Under the pieces are notes generated by a model. The model did no database searches and had not been told where the DNA came from. It saw only the letters and a program-made list of their open reading frames with translations. A program made the position numbers and the translations under genes. A DNA stretch of 64,000 bases from contig JAPWFG010000015.1 of NCBI GenBank assembly GCA_028015205.1, positions 6,138,001 through 6,202,000 on the forward strand, written 5' to 3'. The stretch comes from Mytilisepta virgata (Eukaryota > Mollusca > Bivalvia > Mytilida > Mytilidae). Position 1 is the first letter of the stretch. Each line of letters opens with the position of its first letter. This document shows positions 1-12,600 of this stretch, piece after piece.

Positions 1-281
1 CCAGCTCCATTGCTGATATTTCGATACTCTCTCGATTCTTTAAAATTTACTTTACAAAAATTTGAACTTCTTTTCCTCTGTCATCAGATGTTTCCATCTT
101 TGACTTTTTGGTCATTTTGGTATTTTTATAAATTGTCCTTTAACGTATGGGATTAATTTTTTAGTTTCCAACATTTGAGGCCATGAGCACTAAGCACAAC
201 ACATTCGTAAATCAACGACATGTATGCATCTTGTGAACCACAATTGATATTATAGATTATAATTTAAAACTTTTTTTTCAG

Positions 282-1370
282 GTATCCACTTCGTCATTCA
301 CATGTATTGTTTTCAATTTACCTTACTATTGGAGGTCTTTTCTCAATGACGCAGTATGCTATTTTCAAATGGTACAACATATCTAACCAATCTCAAGTGC
401 AGGTATGTTTGACAGACCTTAAAAATCGTAAAAACCGTCTTCAGTATTCTTATACATTAGGAAATATTAAATCTTATATCATGACGATGACATCTATTAC
501 TCAATTATCATGTTGTTTTGTTGATGATAACAAATAACAAATGTTTACAGTAAGTTTTATATTAGGTAAATGAGTAAGTAATTTATCTGACAAATTAGAA
601 TAAAATCGGTCGAAAAACACATACATGTAGGTTCAAACCAGATAAACATTATGTTTAAGATGTACCTGCAATGTATTGTATATTCTTTCATGCAGTAATA
701 TTTTATCTTGGAATTATTTATTTTCTGGGTAACAATTTTTGTGATTTAGTTAAAATGTTTAATTGAGTGGTTTTGTAACATCAGAATGATTTAACTATTA
801 GGAATAAAAATTCCGTTGAATAATTTAATTTTTGGTTCTACATAATCCATTGAATAAAATATTGAAAGACAACACCTATTTCTTGTGATAACGCCCATAA
901 AAAAATATTTTGTTGGCACTCCAAGAATATATATTTTTTAAATGTTGGCATTCCAAGAAGACACCTTTATGTTTTATTTATCTGTCTTATAACTTCATAA
1001 CTTCATTGAGTATAAATATGATATATTTTGTTCTTTTTAGTTTATTTTGTCGGCTTTGTACATTATCAACCCTTGAAGAGCCACAATTTTACAAACAAAT
1101 GCTTGTCTTGTACCTCAAAATTGATAGCGTAGAATACTTTTTACATTAATAATTACCTCGCAAAATTCTAGAAAATTAGTGTTACCCATAAATAAATCTT
1201 GTCTAGTTATTTACTTAGATTATACTTTATTGCAGGTAAATATTTTCATGACAATCCTATGTGCATTCTCACTGGTACATCCGATGATAATATATCTGTC
1301 CGCAAAAGGTTATATAAGAAGGAAAGTATGCATAGAAACGAAACAATCTACAGTACAACCTAATCTATGA
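282..1370 (+). CDS. SLC43A3-like: 3' end of a tandem SLC43A3-like paralogue (last two exons)
   Basis: Exons 282-402 and 1236-1370 correspond to exons 9 and 10 of the complete gene, with the same acceptors (tttttcag and ttattgcag), donor (GTATGT) and phases. The earlier exons would lie left of the window. The frame is open to a TGA at 1368-1370. The tail after 'RRKVC' reads IETKQSTVQPNL, where the complete gene has TETRHDDLKTNPKL: copy 1 lacks about 380 bp that in copy 2 begin inside the coding tail (47936-48317), so its stop comes from what is 3' flank in copy 2. The exons look functional, but whether the whole paralogue is intact cannot be judged here. Confidence 0.8.
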
Positions 1371-1670
1371 GAACAGAAAACAATTATTCGTAAGTGTGAT
1401 CTGATGTCTTTGTTCTATTGACCTCTTGAACCAATCTCGATCGTAGAAGTATGAATGGGATGCTAAAAACAAATATAGTCAAACATATCTGAACGTGGGT
1501 CACACAACACATATTGTCACTAAATTCTTGTTCAATAAATATGTAATTGGTTGCAAATGGAAATACAAATTTATGTCAATTAAGATAGGTTATGGCGTTG
1601 TTCAGATAATTACTATGACTATGCAGATATAAAGAGTCTAACACCGGGGAAAGTACAAGATTTTCCAGTC

Positions 1671-4600
1671 TTTTTTTATTTTTAAAATTTCTTTATTTCC
1701 ATCAGTTGCTTGTTACACATTGTCTTCAACAAATCCAAGCTCCTTGTGAAGAAATAGTATAATTTTCAATTCTATTATATTAATAAATAAAACATCAATC
1801 TAATAAATGTTTTTTACATTAACTAACAATTTAATTTTTTCTAACTTCTTTGTATAATACATTTGTTTTGTAAATTCATTAATGAATAGACAAAATACAT
1901 CAAGTCCTTTAATTTTCTGATCAGATACATAGTAGGATTTATAAATTGAAAATCCGATAATAGTAAGAAGATAGTTCAAGCCAAAGTAATATTTATCTGA
2001 TATTTTATAGCAAAAACAATATCTTTTAATGTGATAGCTTTTTCTATATTTACTATTTGCAATAAATAATGAATTTTTCTCCAAAAATTGTTTAAAAAAG
2101 AACATGATATAAAATAATGATGATAATCTTCTTCAGTAAAGCATTTGTTACATAAATCATTGTCTGTTACCTTTCATCTAAACAATAACTTTTTAGTAGG
2201 TAATATACTTTGTAAAAGTTTCCATCGATACATCTTCAATTTATTTTCTTCTAAATAGTAAAAAATAAAGTTGTACAATGGTTACAAATGAAATTCTGTC
2301 TGTAATGGTAATACATTTAACCATACATTTATACCAATCGGTTTCACAACTTTTTTCTTTATTAATCTGTTATATAATAACTTATTTTACAAAATAGAAA
2401 TGTCAATATAATTATCACTTATTGACAAACATTGTCTTTTTATATTGACTTTACTTCTCGTGGAATTCTCTGATCTGGGACATTGTAACCAATCTTTTGG
2501 AATTGCGTTTTTTAAGGATGTAAACTCAGCTATCCAGTTGGATTTATTTTCTATTTTTTGCAAAATTACATCTTGTGAAATTTCCCCATTTTCATCTCAA
2601 ATATCATTTATATAAATCAAATTCCCATTGATCCAATTTTTGAAAAATAGACTTTTGTTATCAAATTTAATGTATTTTTCCCCCAAATAATTTGTTTTCT
2701 AATTTCGTAAAAGGTTTTTGGTTTATCTGTCTGTCCTCCTCTTATTTTTATCCAGCTTTTAAATACATTTTTATAAAATTTTAAAATATTAGGTAGATAT
2801 TGATCAACTTCATTATAATCCATATTCATATAATTTACCAGGCAATTTTTTCCTAGGCCTTGTAAATATTTTAAAGGTATAAATTGCCATCTGGCGATAT
2901 CTGTATTTAAGATTCTACCTATCCATGATCCTTTTAGTGATTCAAAGTGATTTTCAATATCAATCATATTCAAACCCCCGTTTTCATAACTACCAATCAT
3001 CGTATTTGTTTTAACATTATCTGGTTTGTCATTCCAGATAAATTTAAAACATTTTTTTTTCGATTTCTTTTTTATATTTTTCTGAAAATACAAATGAGCT
3101 AGCTAAAAAGGTGAAGAGTGGTATAATCAAAGATTTGATGATAAAAATTTTCCCTAACATAGTGAGATTTCGCTTTTTCCAAAGAATAAACAATTTATCC
3201 ATTTTCTCTATTTTATTTTCAAAATTTAGTTTCTCCAATTCTTCATTATCACGTCCAAAATAAATTCCTAAAGCTTTTACAGGTTTATCTGTCCAGTTAG
3301 TATTTCCTATCTTGTCTTTACTGTTTTTGATTTTTCTATCCATATCCCCTCTGTTTTATTTTTATTTATAATTAATCTCGAATAAGATCCAAAGATTACT
3401 ATTTCATTCAGTGCTAGTTCGATGTCATTTTTATCATTAAAAATAAAGTTGTACATCAGCTAATTGGTTTATTTTAATACAATGTGTTTTCCTATCAAAT
3501 TTTATCTGGTATCCTTTTATATCTTTGTTATTTCGAAGTCTCAGTGCCAATATTTCAACGGATATGAAAAAAGTAGAGAAGATAAAGGACACCCTTGCCT
3601 AATCCCTCTTTAATTCTTAAACATTTCTGAAATCCACCCATTATTAATAATACATATTTGAATATCAGTAAATTAATAATTTTTCATAATAGTTTTTTAA
3701 TTTCAAGTAATATCTTGCTTTGATCTTTTAAAACATTGTTGTTTTCATCTAATAATTTATTTATCGATTTCTTAATTTGTCTTTGCTTTTCAAGTGTAAA
3801 AAAATACGCATTATTTTTTTCTCCAAATTCAACCCATTTTTCTATGGCTCTGATTTCTGCACCAATGGCTTCCTCATCATAGATATTATTCAGTTCTGAT
3901 TCCAAATTTTTAATACGATCATCCAATCTAGAGTTAAACAAATTTAACTGGTATCTTTCAACCATCTTTTTTTGTAATTATTTTTCTAAAGTGCGTGTGA
4001 CTTCTCTTTTGGTTTTAGCTTTTGATTTACAATATTTTATAGTAGCTTCTTTAATTTACAGTTTTAATATATCCCAAAAAGTTCGACAGTCTGTTTCTCT
4101 ATTTTCGTATTGATTTAAAAGTTAATAATCAAATTTTTAATTAAACTTTGATAATCTTTATTTTCTAAGACAGAATTATTTAGTTTCCAAAATCCACGTC
4201 CTTTTTCTGACGCCCCCGTTTTAAATGTTAAACAAACACTCAGATGATCAGTATACTGAATCGTTGCCGGTTTGATTTTGCATATATCTATCTGAGGTCT
4301 TAAATTGGTACCAATCAATATCAGGTCTATTCTACTCGCCTGAGATTTATCTTTTCTCCTCCAAGTAAACTATTGTACATTTTCATTCATAACTCGCTAA
4401 ATATCAATAAGATTATTTTCTTTTAATAACGATTTCATGCTTGAAACTGGTTTATTGTTTTGGAGATTGTTATTTGCACTTATTCTGTCAATAGTTTTTA
4501 ATGTTTCAGTTATAGGGATTCCAATTCCGTTTTCTTTCACAAAGAGATCCACCTTTTTAAAAAATGAATTTCTTGCAGTTTTGTTGTTTGGTCCATATAA

Positions 4601-4915
4601 ACAAACTATTGAAAAAAATGTGTCATTAATTTGGGTATTTAATAAAACAATCCTTCCATCTTTGTCGGTAAAATGATTTATAATCTCATGCTTCAATAAA
4701 TTGTTTATAAATATCGAGACTCCCCTGCTTGCGGATTTGCCGTTACTGCAAAAAACATCAAAGTTAGTTTGGTTTTTGATTTCATTTTCAATATCTAAGT
4801 ATATATGAGTTTCTTGTATTAAGGCTATTGATATTTTTTGAGATTTTAACCATGTCAAAACCCTGTTACGTTTTTCTCTTGAGTGCATGCCATTTACATT
4901 AAGGCTGCACAATTA
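1671..4915 (-). pseudogene. L1/Tx1-like LINE ORF2, degenerate, minus strand
   Basis: Reading leftward: an endonuclease domain (4912-4397) with 'LNVNG', 'QETH' and 'LYGPN', the metal-binding and catalytic motifs of APE-type LINE endonucleases; its C-terminal part (4318-4115) with 'YTDH' and 'GRGFWKLNN'; a linker (3965-3684); a remnant of reverse transcriptase fingers/palm (about 3640-3350) recognisable as a 'RQGCPLS'-like block followed by a broken active site; the thumb region (3343-3044, 'KALGIYFG', 'LTMLGKIFIIKSLIIP'); a C-terminal block (3093-2617, 'FIWNDKP', 'GGLNMIDI'); and the tail (2105-1800). Frames shift repeatedly and the first half of the RT is missing. The T-rich stretch at 1671-1690 is the expected 3' poly(A) end. 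Copy 2 of the duplication lacks it, so it inserted after duplication or was lost there. Confidence 0.85.
4397..4912 (-). pseudogene. APE-type endonuclease domain of the LINE
   Basis: This is the longest intact piece, 171 residues, starting MCSLNVNGMHSREKRNR. The active-site Asn of 'NVNG' and Glu of 'QETH' are present. The final part diverges from the family and runs into a stop, while the conserved continuation is in another frame at 4318-4115, so a frameshift or small deletion separates them. The enzyme would nick target DNA for reverse transcription. Confidence 0.8.
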
Positions 4916-5835
4916 CTGTGTTATCAAATAATATATTAAAAAGTTTACAATTCTATCAATAACATTGAAATAAATCATACATTTTCTCCATACACATATA
5001 TCAATTCTTGTAAATTAATAGTAATAATTATAAACATCACAATGCGGGATTGCATACTCATTTTTTCTTAATTGTACATACAAATTATATACATGGATTA
5101 TTATTCTGAGCTTTTTTTTGTGTAACTGTGTATTCTATGTTTCTATAACCAAGATATTTATAATATTCTTTTGTAACATACCTTGTCGGATTGGATATAT
5201 AAATTTCATGTATAAACATTAAATTTCTTAAACTGGTATAAATATGTGTGTATAAATTTGCACGGAAAATCATTCAAATTACTTTTGTTGAATGGATGTT
5301 TTGCACAACAGGTAAGTATTTATATATCACTTTTATTATCAATATGAAACGCGGAAAAATATTTTTAAAAACGATACCTAATTTGTGTGTGTATACGATT
5401 TCACTGTTCAAAGTAAATATAGGTCTTGCAATATTATTATGAACTTTCAATGTTTGAATTCGGCGTTTCGTTTCTATAAATAGTACAGGGAAAAACCTAT
5501 ATAATATGTAAACATATACCAGCTGTTTATGAATGCAAAGTACCAATTCGGTTTCTATGTTAATCTCCATATGGGGGTACCAAGATATGAAAGAAAATTT
5601 CAAAAAAATAAAAATTAATTTCTTGAAAAATAACAGCACCTCAATTAACTGGAAATGTATCCGATTAATTTAATGCAACGAAAATGGTACGTTCCCATGG
5701 CTTTTCGTGCCGAAAAATGAGGCTCAAAAAGGGAGATAAATTTTTGCTAAAAATCGGGGGGCACCCACTAAAATCATTGAAATTACCCACATTCTTAAAA
5801 GCTAGTTTGAAATTGTTTTATCTCATATGTTCTTT
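4916..5835. other. No recognised feature
   Basis: AT-rich sequence between the LINE and the next duplicated block. Short ORFs overlap on both strands here but show no family motif. It may hold the LINE 5' untranslated region, which cannot be recognised by eye. Confidence 0.4.
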
Positions 5836-6211
5836 CAGCGTCAGACTTTCAACTTCACTAACCCTAATTAGCAATCATTTTAAAACTAAATCGACAAGGA
5901 AATCAAGTCTAATATAAAAAGAAACTATTTATTTAAGAATGTTCGAACAGAATTTCTGTTGTCATTAAATACATATAAATATTCACCTATTAAAATTAAA
6001 AATATTCATTTTCATTGAAAAAAAAACAAATGTGCATTTTATGGTTTCCAAGCTCCTCAAAACATACCCCTTTTGTAATTCTGAACAATTTGTCATATTA
6101 AACACCCTCAGTCATACAGATTGCTTGGTACTGATTGTCGGAGATCGATCGATAATGGAATTATATTAACCTTCGTCTCTTTTTTCGTTTACATGACCGA
6201 CGAAGTCTTAC

Positions 6212-7446
6212 TTCACAACCATCAGGTAAGCGGACATACAGCTTTACCGCCACAGTCAGGTAGGGGCAACGGGTTTGCTGGAGCTGAATAAATGAGCAAA
6301 ACTGTATAAAAATGATAACATAAGAAACGGTATATATTTATACCAAATAAATGTCTTATACGTTTGGTTTTGGTTTGTATTTAAATCATACAAGAACAAA
6401 CAAATGTACCTACTACGAAAGTAGTATAGAGCTAAGACTAAAATCAAGCACGATGGATTTTTTTGGTTGATTGACGTGATATAGTATAGTACATATATGT
6501 ATATCGGTTTTTTTTCCTCGTGTGTCATGACCTACGAGGTCTTACTTCACAACATTCAGTATTACTGAGTTAATTATTTATAATATCAAAATATCAATTT
6601 TAAATTAAAGTGTCATACCTGTCCATGCAAAAAGAAAAGTCCAGTTCGAATTTGTTTTTAATCTTTTTGTTTCCATTTGTCACATAACCCAAGCTTTAAT
6701 TGAAGGTCTTTTGTTCTTGTTTACTTTTGATCTCATTTATCCAACTTTTGTACGGCAATACCCCCAGCAAAGCAATTCAAAAAGTGCACTCTAACTTTAG
6801 CTACACGGACACATTTTGTGAACGATTGTAACTGCTAAAAATAAACTCAACGACAATGAATCCCGGAAGAGTTTGTCTCAGTAAGCAGAGAAAAATATTT
6901 TGTTGTTTATATGAAATTCAGTAATTCCATTCGCCGGTTTGATCCTTTCCTCTCCGTCTTTTTTTTTAATATTACAACTTTGTATCGAACTTCGAAAAGA
7001 CAACGTTAATTTAGTGAGCTGACCAAAAAAGTTTTACAACCCATGTTTATTTTCAGATTAATGCATTTTAAAGTAGTGTTCCTTTTGTAAAATAATTAAA
7101 ATTAACCATACCTTTCAAAAAAGTCATGTTCTTCTACCTGACATGTTGGCCAGCGTGCACATACATAGTATTTGCCATGGAGTTCAGAATTGTGTATAAA
7201 GAGAACAAAAGAAGTGTCCTTATTAAGATCAAAGTGAATAATTTTTGTGCATTCGTACTGGGTCAAGGGTATTTGTGCATAACTTCTTTTGTTCTCATTG
7301 TAATTTATCTATTATTTACAAATACCTACATTCAGTAACATTAGAAGATCTGTGTCCGCGCTTTTAAAATTATTGAAATATACATTTTTCCTGGAGGTAT
7401 GGCTAAAATATCATGTCGCTTGTCCTAACTCAGGTAAATGTAGATC
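6212..7446 (-). pseudogene. Broken copy 1 of the minus-strand cysteine-rich gene
   Basis: Three pieces match the open copy at 52458-53786. Exon C' (7330-7446) has TGA at 7413-7411 where copy 2 has TGT (Cys). Exon A' (about 7137-7270) keeps 'DTSFVLFIHNSELHGKYYVC' but has lost the acceptor and first codons by a small deletion. Exon B' (6212-6283) has lost 47 bases between two 'CAGGTAA' repeats, a frameshift. Splice donors (GTAGGT, GTAAGA) remain. Three independent lesions make this copy very unlikely to be functional if copy 2 is a real gene. Confidence 0.5.
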
Positions 7447-7984
7447 CTGAAAAACTGAAAATTTGTATAAGGTATAGGATACTTACCTGGTCCTAAGTTT
7501 GCTTTTAAAAATAGCATATAAAATAATACTACAAAATCCTCATCGTGATTGAAAGAATTAAATTCATTCCTTAATCTGTTAAAGTAAAGTTGCTGTTTTG
7601 TAAATTAACGCAAGACGGAAAATAAAAATATAAATTGACTACTAAATGAGATTATTATAATTGATTGATAGAGTACAACTAAACAAATCAGCATTTTATG
7701 GACGTGCAGTTGATTTGACGTACATCTATGAATCAATTTCATTTCTGGGGTATTGAAGGTTTAATTGAATATTTGAGGAAAATGCAGATTTTCGGATATA
7801 TATTAAACATGCCCCTAATTCTATAAACCTTTCGAATCAGATGGACTCCGTTTCAATTTTCTGAAATTATTATATCTGTGAAAATGAAAACTGCGTCGTT
7901 TTTCCGCTGTGCCGCTTGAACTGGAAAAGCAACTACATGTTTTTTCTACCGTGTCATTGATGAGATAAATCATACTTTGTTAAA

Positions 7985-8745
7985 ATCCACTCTAAATCTA
8001 ACAAAAAATATACAGAGGACGAAATTGTTCTGATGATTGAATTTTTGATCGACAACATATTTGTTCAATTTGGTGAACGTGTTTTCCAACAGACAACCTG
8101 CATCCCTATGGGTACGAATTGTGCGCCACTCCAGGCCGACTTATTCCTTTACTCATATGAAGCGGACTTCCTTGACAGACTTCTTAAGGAAAACTCCGTA
8201 CCTTTAATTTCAGCTTCCGCTACGTAGATGATGTTTTATCACTCAACAATTCAAGTTTTGGGAATTCCTTACATCTCAACTGTCCCAATGAGCTCGAAAT
8301 TAAGGATACCACAGACACTGCCATGTCTTGATCTTGATCTTCACCTCGAAATTGAAACTAGAGTTGAATACAAAACTTTACGACAAACAGGATGACTTCG
8401 ACTCTCCAATCGTCAACTTCCCATTTTTGGGCGGCAATATTCCAGAACTCGTACATTATTCCAGAGCTTGTGACATATACATTAGTTTCCTGGACAGAGC
8501 CCGGCTCCTGACAGAAAATTTGCTAAGACAGGGGTATGTTGTTCCTTATTAAAGTTTTATGGACGTCATCATGACTTGGTTGAAAGGTATGAAAAACCGT
8601 TTCCGAAATGAAAATGGACCTGTTCAATTGGTGTTATCCCTTCCTCATACCGGATTTGACATGGGCAGCATGGCGGGTGTCCTGCAGGAAGCAGAGACTG
8701 CTTACTCTTCCGGAGCACCTGAGTCTACACATCCTGTAACGTAAA
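7985..8745 (+). pseudogene. Penelope-like RT fragment, family 2 (copy 1)
   Basis: Recognisable RT blocks: 'MIEFLIDNIFVQF', 'IPMGTNCAPL', 'DLFLYSYEADF', a frameshift from a small deletion near 8190, then 'FRYVDDVLSLNN' (the YxDD active site) in another frame, and 'FDSPIVNFPFLGGNIPE'. The 3' tail ('GGAGCACCTGAGTCTA') is interrupted at 8727 by the 4.3-kb TIR element. The orthologous element in copy 2 is 54240-55145. Confidence 0.75.
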
Positions 8746-9113
8746 AGTTCGTTCAGCGTCCGTACATCGTCCATGCATCGTTTCGTTTATCGTTTGACTT
8801 AATGGTAAATATCAGCGTTTGGTGTAAAACAGCGTTTAGCGTTTCGTTTAGTGTATGGTTTATGATATCGTGTATCGTATGGTATATAGTACAGTTTATC
8901 GTTTTATTTAGCGTATTGTACATCGTTTGGTAAATGCTATCGTTCATCGTTTCTTTTAGCCTTTGCTTCAGCGTACATCGTTCGTTCAGCGTATCCTATG
9001 GTGATTGGTCGTTTAATATGGAGACCACGCCTCCTTTATGTGAAAACAAATTTTAGCCCCTCCCTTTTCATAGATAATACAGAAATGTATAGGTCACAGA
9101 ATTAAAAATAAAG

Positions 9114-9116
<3 letters not shown>

Positions 9117-9147
<31 letters not shown>

Positions 9148-9165
9148 TAAATAAATTAATTAATT
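9117..9165. repeat. (AAT)n microsatellite
   Basis: Run of ATA/ATT triplets followed by 'aaattaaat' repeats. Confidence 0.9.
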
Positions 9166-9370
9166 AAAAAGTCAACAAAAAATGAATATTACAGGGCTAC
9201 GAGTAATGATTTCACCTGAATGATCTGCAAAATAAATTCATTATCAATAATTTAAGGTTTAAATTTCAATAATATTTACACTTGTAAATATTTTTTTTTA
9301 TATTTCATCGCTAGAACGTGTCGATTCTAGTCGAAAAAAAGAAATGATTTAAACACGTTTTGTATTATTT

Positions 9371-9577
9371 ATGAAAGAAATTTACGATTGTGTCCGAGTA
9401 CGTCATCAAAATAAGCACATCTTGTGCATAGAAACGGGCATCACAGAGTATTTATTGCTTACAGGTACGAATTTGTTTATTATATGGCTACGTATTCTTC
9501 AACAGTGTTTGGAAAAGTGGATTATTAAAAGTGTAAAACCATATGTCATTCTTCGCTTCTTCGCACGTATATTTTAG
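9371..9577 (+). other. Unrecognised short ORF inside the TIR element
   Basis: 68 codons with no family motif that I recognise. It lies inside the 4.3-kb element between the left arrays and the nested foldback. Probably not a gene. Confidence 0.15.
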
Positions 9578-9842
9578 TTTTAATTTTCACTAAACATGTA
9601 CTTGTATGAGAAAACTTCCCTCACTGTAGGTATATGGGCATTGTTAAAAAAATTAATTACTGCCAATCTACTCAATATAGATATACCTGTAAATAATTTG
9701 CCTTTGTGTAAGGTTAAATGTAATCATCAGTTTAAGCACAACTTACACGAAGTAAAATGAACAGAGTCCAATTGACTTTATTTCTTTTTAGATATTAATA
9801 GTATCAATGTATATTAACAAAATTTCAACAAAGACTTTTCAT

Positions 9843-10778
9843 CGATACGTCAAAAAACCGCATAGGCCGGCCTTAGTGCACTTCAAAATGCACTTAGCCG
9901 AAATAGGAAGATGAACCATTTGATTTTGTAACTGTTCAGCTTTTAGGTCCTGAGGGATAACCCCTGGTGTGTGATCTGTGAACTTGATTTATCAGTCACA
10001 TATACATGCATATACATCATTGTACATATAAGGAATTGAAAACAATTTGTTCGATGAAATGTACCTGGTAGAGAGAAAAGTATTGATCCCCCATCATTTT
10101 AATCATGCAGGTAAAAAAAATAACTCCCTTTTTTCTCATTAGCAGAAATTATGTAAATCAACCACGAATCTAAAAATGATAAAAAATATGTATATATTCG
10201 AGAACATATAAAAATACCAAAAGGGAATCCAAAACCCATAGAAGGACAACAGATTCATCAAAGGGCAATGTACGACGGTTTCTTTTTTCTCCAACATCGG
10301 AAAGTCACAAAATTCATGACCCGTATGATATACATATACATATAAATAGCAAAGTAAAATGTTTGTTAGACATTTGTTTTTTTAGAATAACAAACACAAT
10401 TTTTAATAAATAAAATTTATAACGACATGTATCTGAAATATGATTATTCATGATAAATTCCATTTTTTGGTTCCAATTTTCAAATTGTCCTAAAATAGTC
10501 ACTATGTCAAAATAGTTGACAGAGCTTCACTTATTGTTATATGTTGTAAAAACCTTGATAAATGTACTGTAAATAAAGTAAAATATAATTGTTTTCTTTC
10601 TTGTATCTTTTTTCGGATCGGCATTTAATAGGTGATTATAAAAAATGACAAATTCCTTAACGGTCAGATAATTAATTGCTCCAGGTGGTAATCTGACAGA
10701 ATTCGGCACACGCTACGAGAAATTGTAAAACTTAATCTGCAAATTTTATAGACTACTTTGGATTTATTGGTTATTTTT

Positions 10779-10869
<91 letters not shown>

Positions 10870-11056
10870 CTGCTAATGAGAAAAAAGGGAGTTATTTTTT
10901 TACCTGCATGATTAAAATGATGGGAGATCAATACTTTTCTCTCTACCAGGTATATATAAAGTGTAAAATTACAGACAAAGGTCATTACAGCTAATTGCTT
11001 TTAAAAAGTCAAGTGCACTAACCCGGGCTATGCGGTGTTTAGACGTCCCACTTTTT
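9843..11056. mobile_element. Nested foldback structure around a (TA)n run
   Basis: The arm 'TACCTGGTAGAGAGAAAAGT...' (10063-10150) is an almost perfect reverse complement of 10866-10952. Outside these, 'ACCGCATAG..CGG..TTAGTGCACTT' on the left (9857-9885) recurs inverted on the right (11010-11036). A pure (TA)n tract of about 84 bases (10783-10866) lies next to the right arm. This may be a MITE nested in the larger element. Confidence 0.6.
10783..10866. repeat. (TA)n microsatellite
   Basis: About 42 uninterrupted TA units. The ORFs that read it as alternating Ile-Tyr are artefacts. Confidence 0.95.
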
Positions 11057-11059
11057 TTA

Positions 11060-12600
11060 AAAATAAAATATCTTTTAAATCAACCTTTTCTACTAAATTA
11101 GATAAAAAGTAGTAATCAGGTGGTCTCAACGTATTTTATTGCTAGCTCAATAGAATATTTATTTTCATACAGAATAATCCAAAAATGAATTGATATAAAG
11201 TAACTTGAAGTATAGATATTACAAATAAAATGTTTTTCGATTATTTGGAAATCGGTTATTCTTTGCTTTCCATGCTAAAACATTGCTATGTAAATAAATA
11301 AAATGTGCAAAATATTTGTACTTTAATTAGTGGCTTTAGAGGAACCAAATGTCATAATTGTTCATTTGTGAGTTACATTGTACCCTGTCGCTATCGTTCG
11401 AAAATTACCTACGGCTATTGCAGCAGCAATTTTTCTAAGGGGTGTAATAAAATGACCCGCGTTTAATTACAATTTATACCTATATACATGTAAAGGAAGT
11501 TCAGGGGACCACCTAGTGTTTAAAGATCGACAAATGTGATAATGATGTTGTATATAATCAATTAAATGTAAAGTAAGCAACCAAGATGAATCGTGTAAGG
11601 AAGCACTTCTGACTGAATTTTACAGTACGTATAATAAATATCAAATATAAATAAACGTTAAATAACAAAAAAATTTTGTAGAATAATATAAGATTATAAA
11701 TGGGATAAAATAATCACATTGAACTTTTTCAATAATAAAAAAAAGCCATTAGAAGACTCTTTTGACAAATTTCAACACTTTTCATTGATTTATATATTTT
11801 TAAAATAAAATTAGCAGTCCAGGCTACAGCAGAAAATCTGAAAATAATTTAGGTTTTTTGTAATGTGGTAAGAAATTCTTTTTAATATACGAATATTTAT
11901 TTATTCATTCTTTTAAATTTTTTATTATTTGATTATCATGAATTCATACATGGAATACTCTAACTCAATTAAACTAGTTTGGATAGTTGAAAATTCTGTG
12001 CAAGTGCAAGCTCGTAAATCTTCCTGACTGTGAAATAATTTCACACCTTTTAAAGATATAATAATAGTAAGAGGTCTGCTGATACTTTTATCGAGGTGGA
12101 CAGTGTCATAACAACTCATTAATTAAATTAATTTTAATATTCCCAAAGGCATTTCCATGTAATGCAATATGAACCGCTACAACCGATATATACAAAATTA
12201 TTTCAATACACCGAATTATAATTTCACACCTGCTCGTTCTACAGGACAATGTATATTGTGCTACATTCACAAAACTTTGTATATGTATACAGAAAATTAA
12301 ATATTTGTGAGAAAAAATATCTTTAATTTTTGGACCTAGTAAATCACAATAACCGCTAACAATGAACGGTAGCTGACAGAAACCGCAATTCCGAATATTT
12401 ATACATGCATCAAGAATATGTATAATGCGATATGTATAAAGTTTAATACTATTTCAACATCTCTTTAATTTGTATTAAGCATGGTAATACTACAATTGCT
12501 AATAATCTATTTTAAACACACACACACAAAAAAAAACAAAAACAAAAACAAAAAACAATAAAAAAAAACCGTAAAATATAAATTAATTCAAAGTTTTTTA
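11060..12600. other. No recognised feature (interior of TIR element)
   Basis: AT-rich sequence with short poly-A and CA runs (12519-12570). No coding motif seen on either strand. Confidence 0.4.

Noticed and set aside
81..110. 'CTGATGA' on the minus strand as another hammerhead
   Set aside because: No GAAA or pairing stems at the right distance.
307..537. 76-codon ORF as a complete small gene
   Set aside because: It begins inside an exon (non-ATG codon) and runs past the GTATGT donor at 403 into the intron. The real unit is exon 282-402.
10758..10994. ORFs with long Ile-Tyr repeats
   Set aside because: They are only the (TA)n tract read in frame on each strand.
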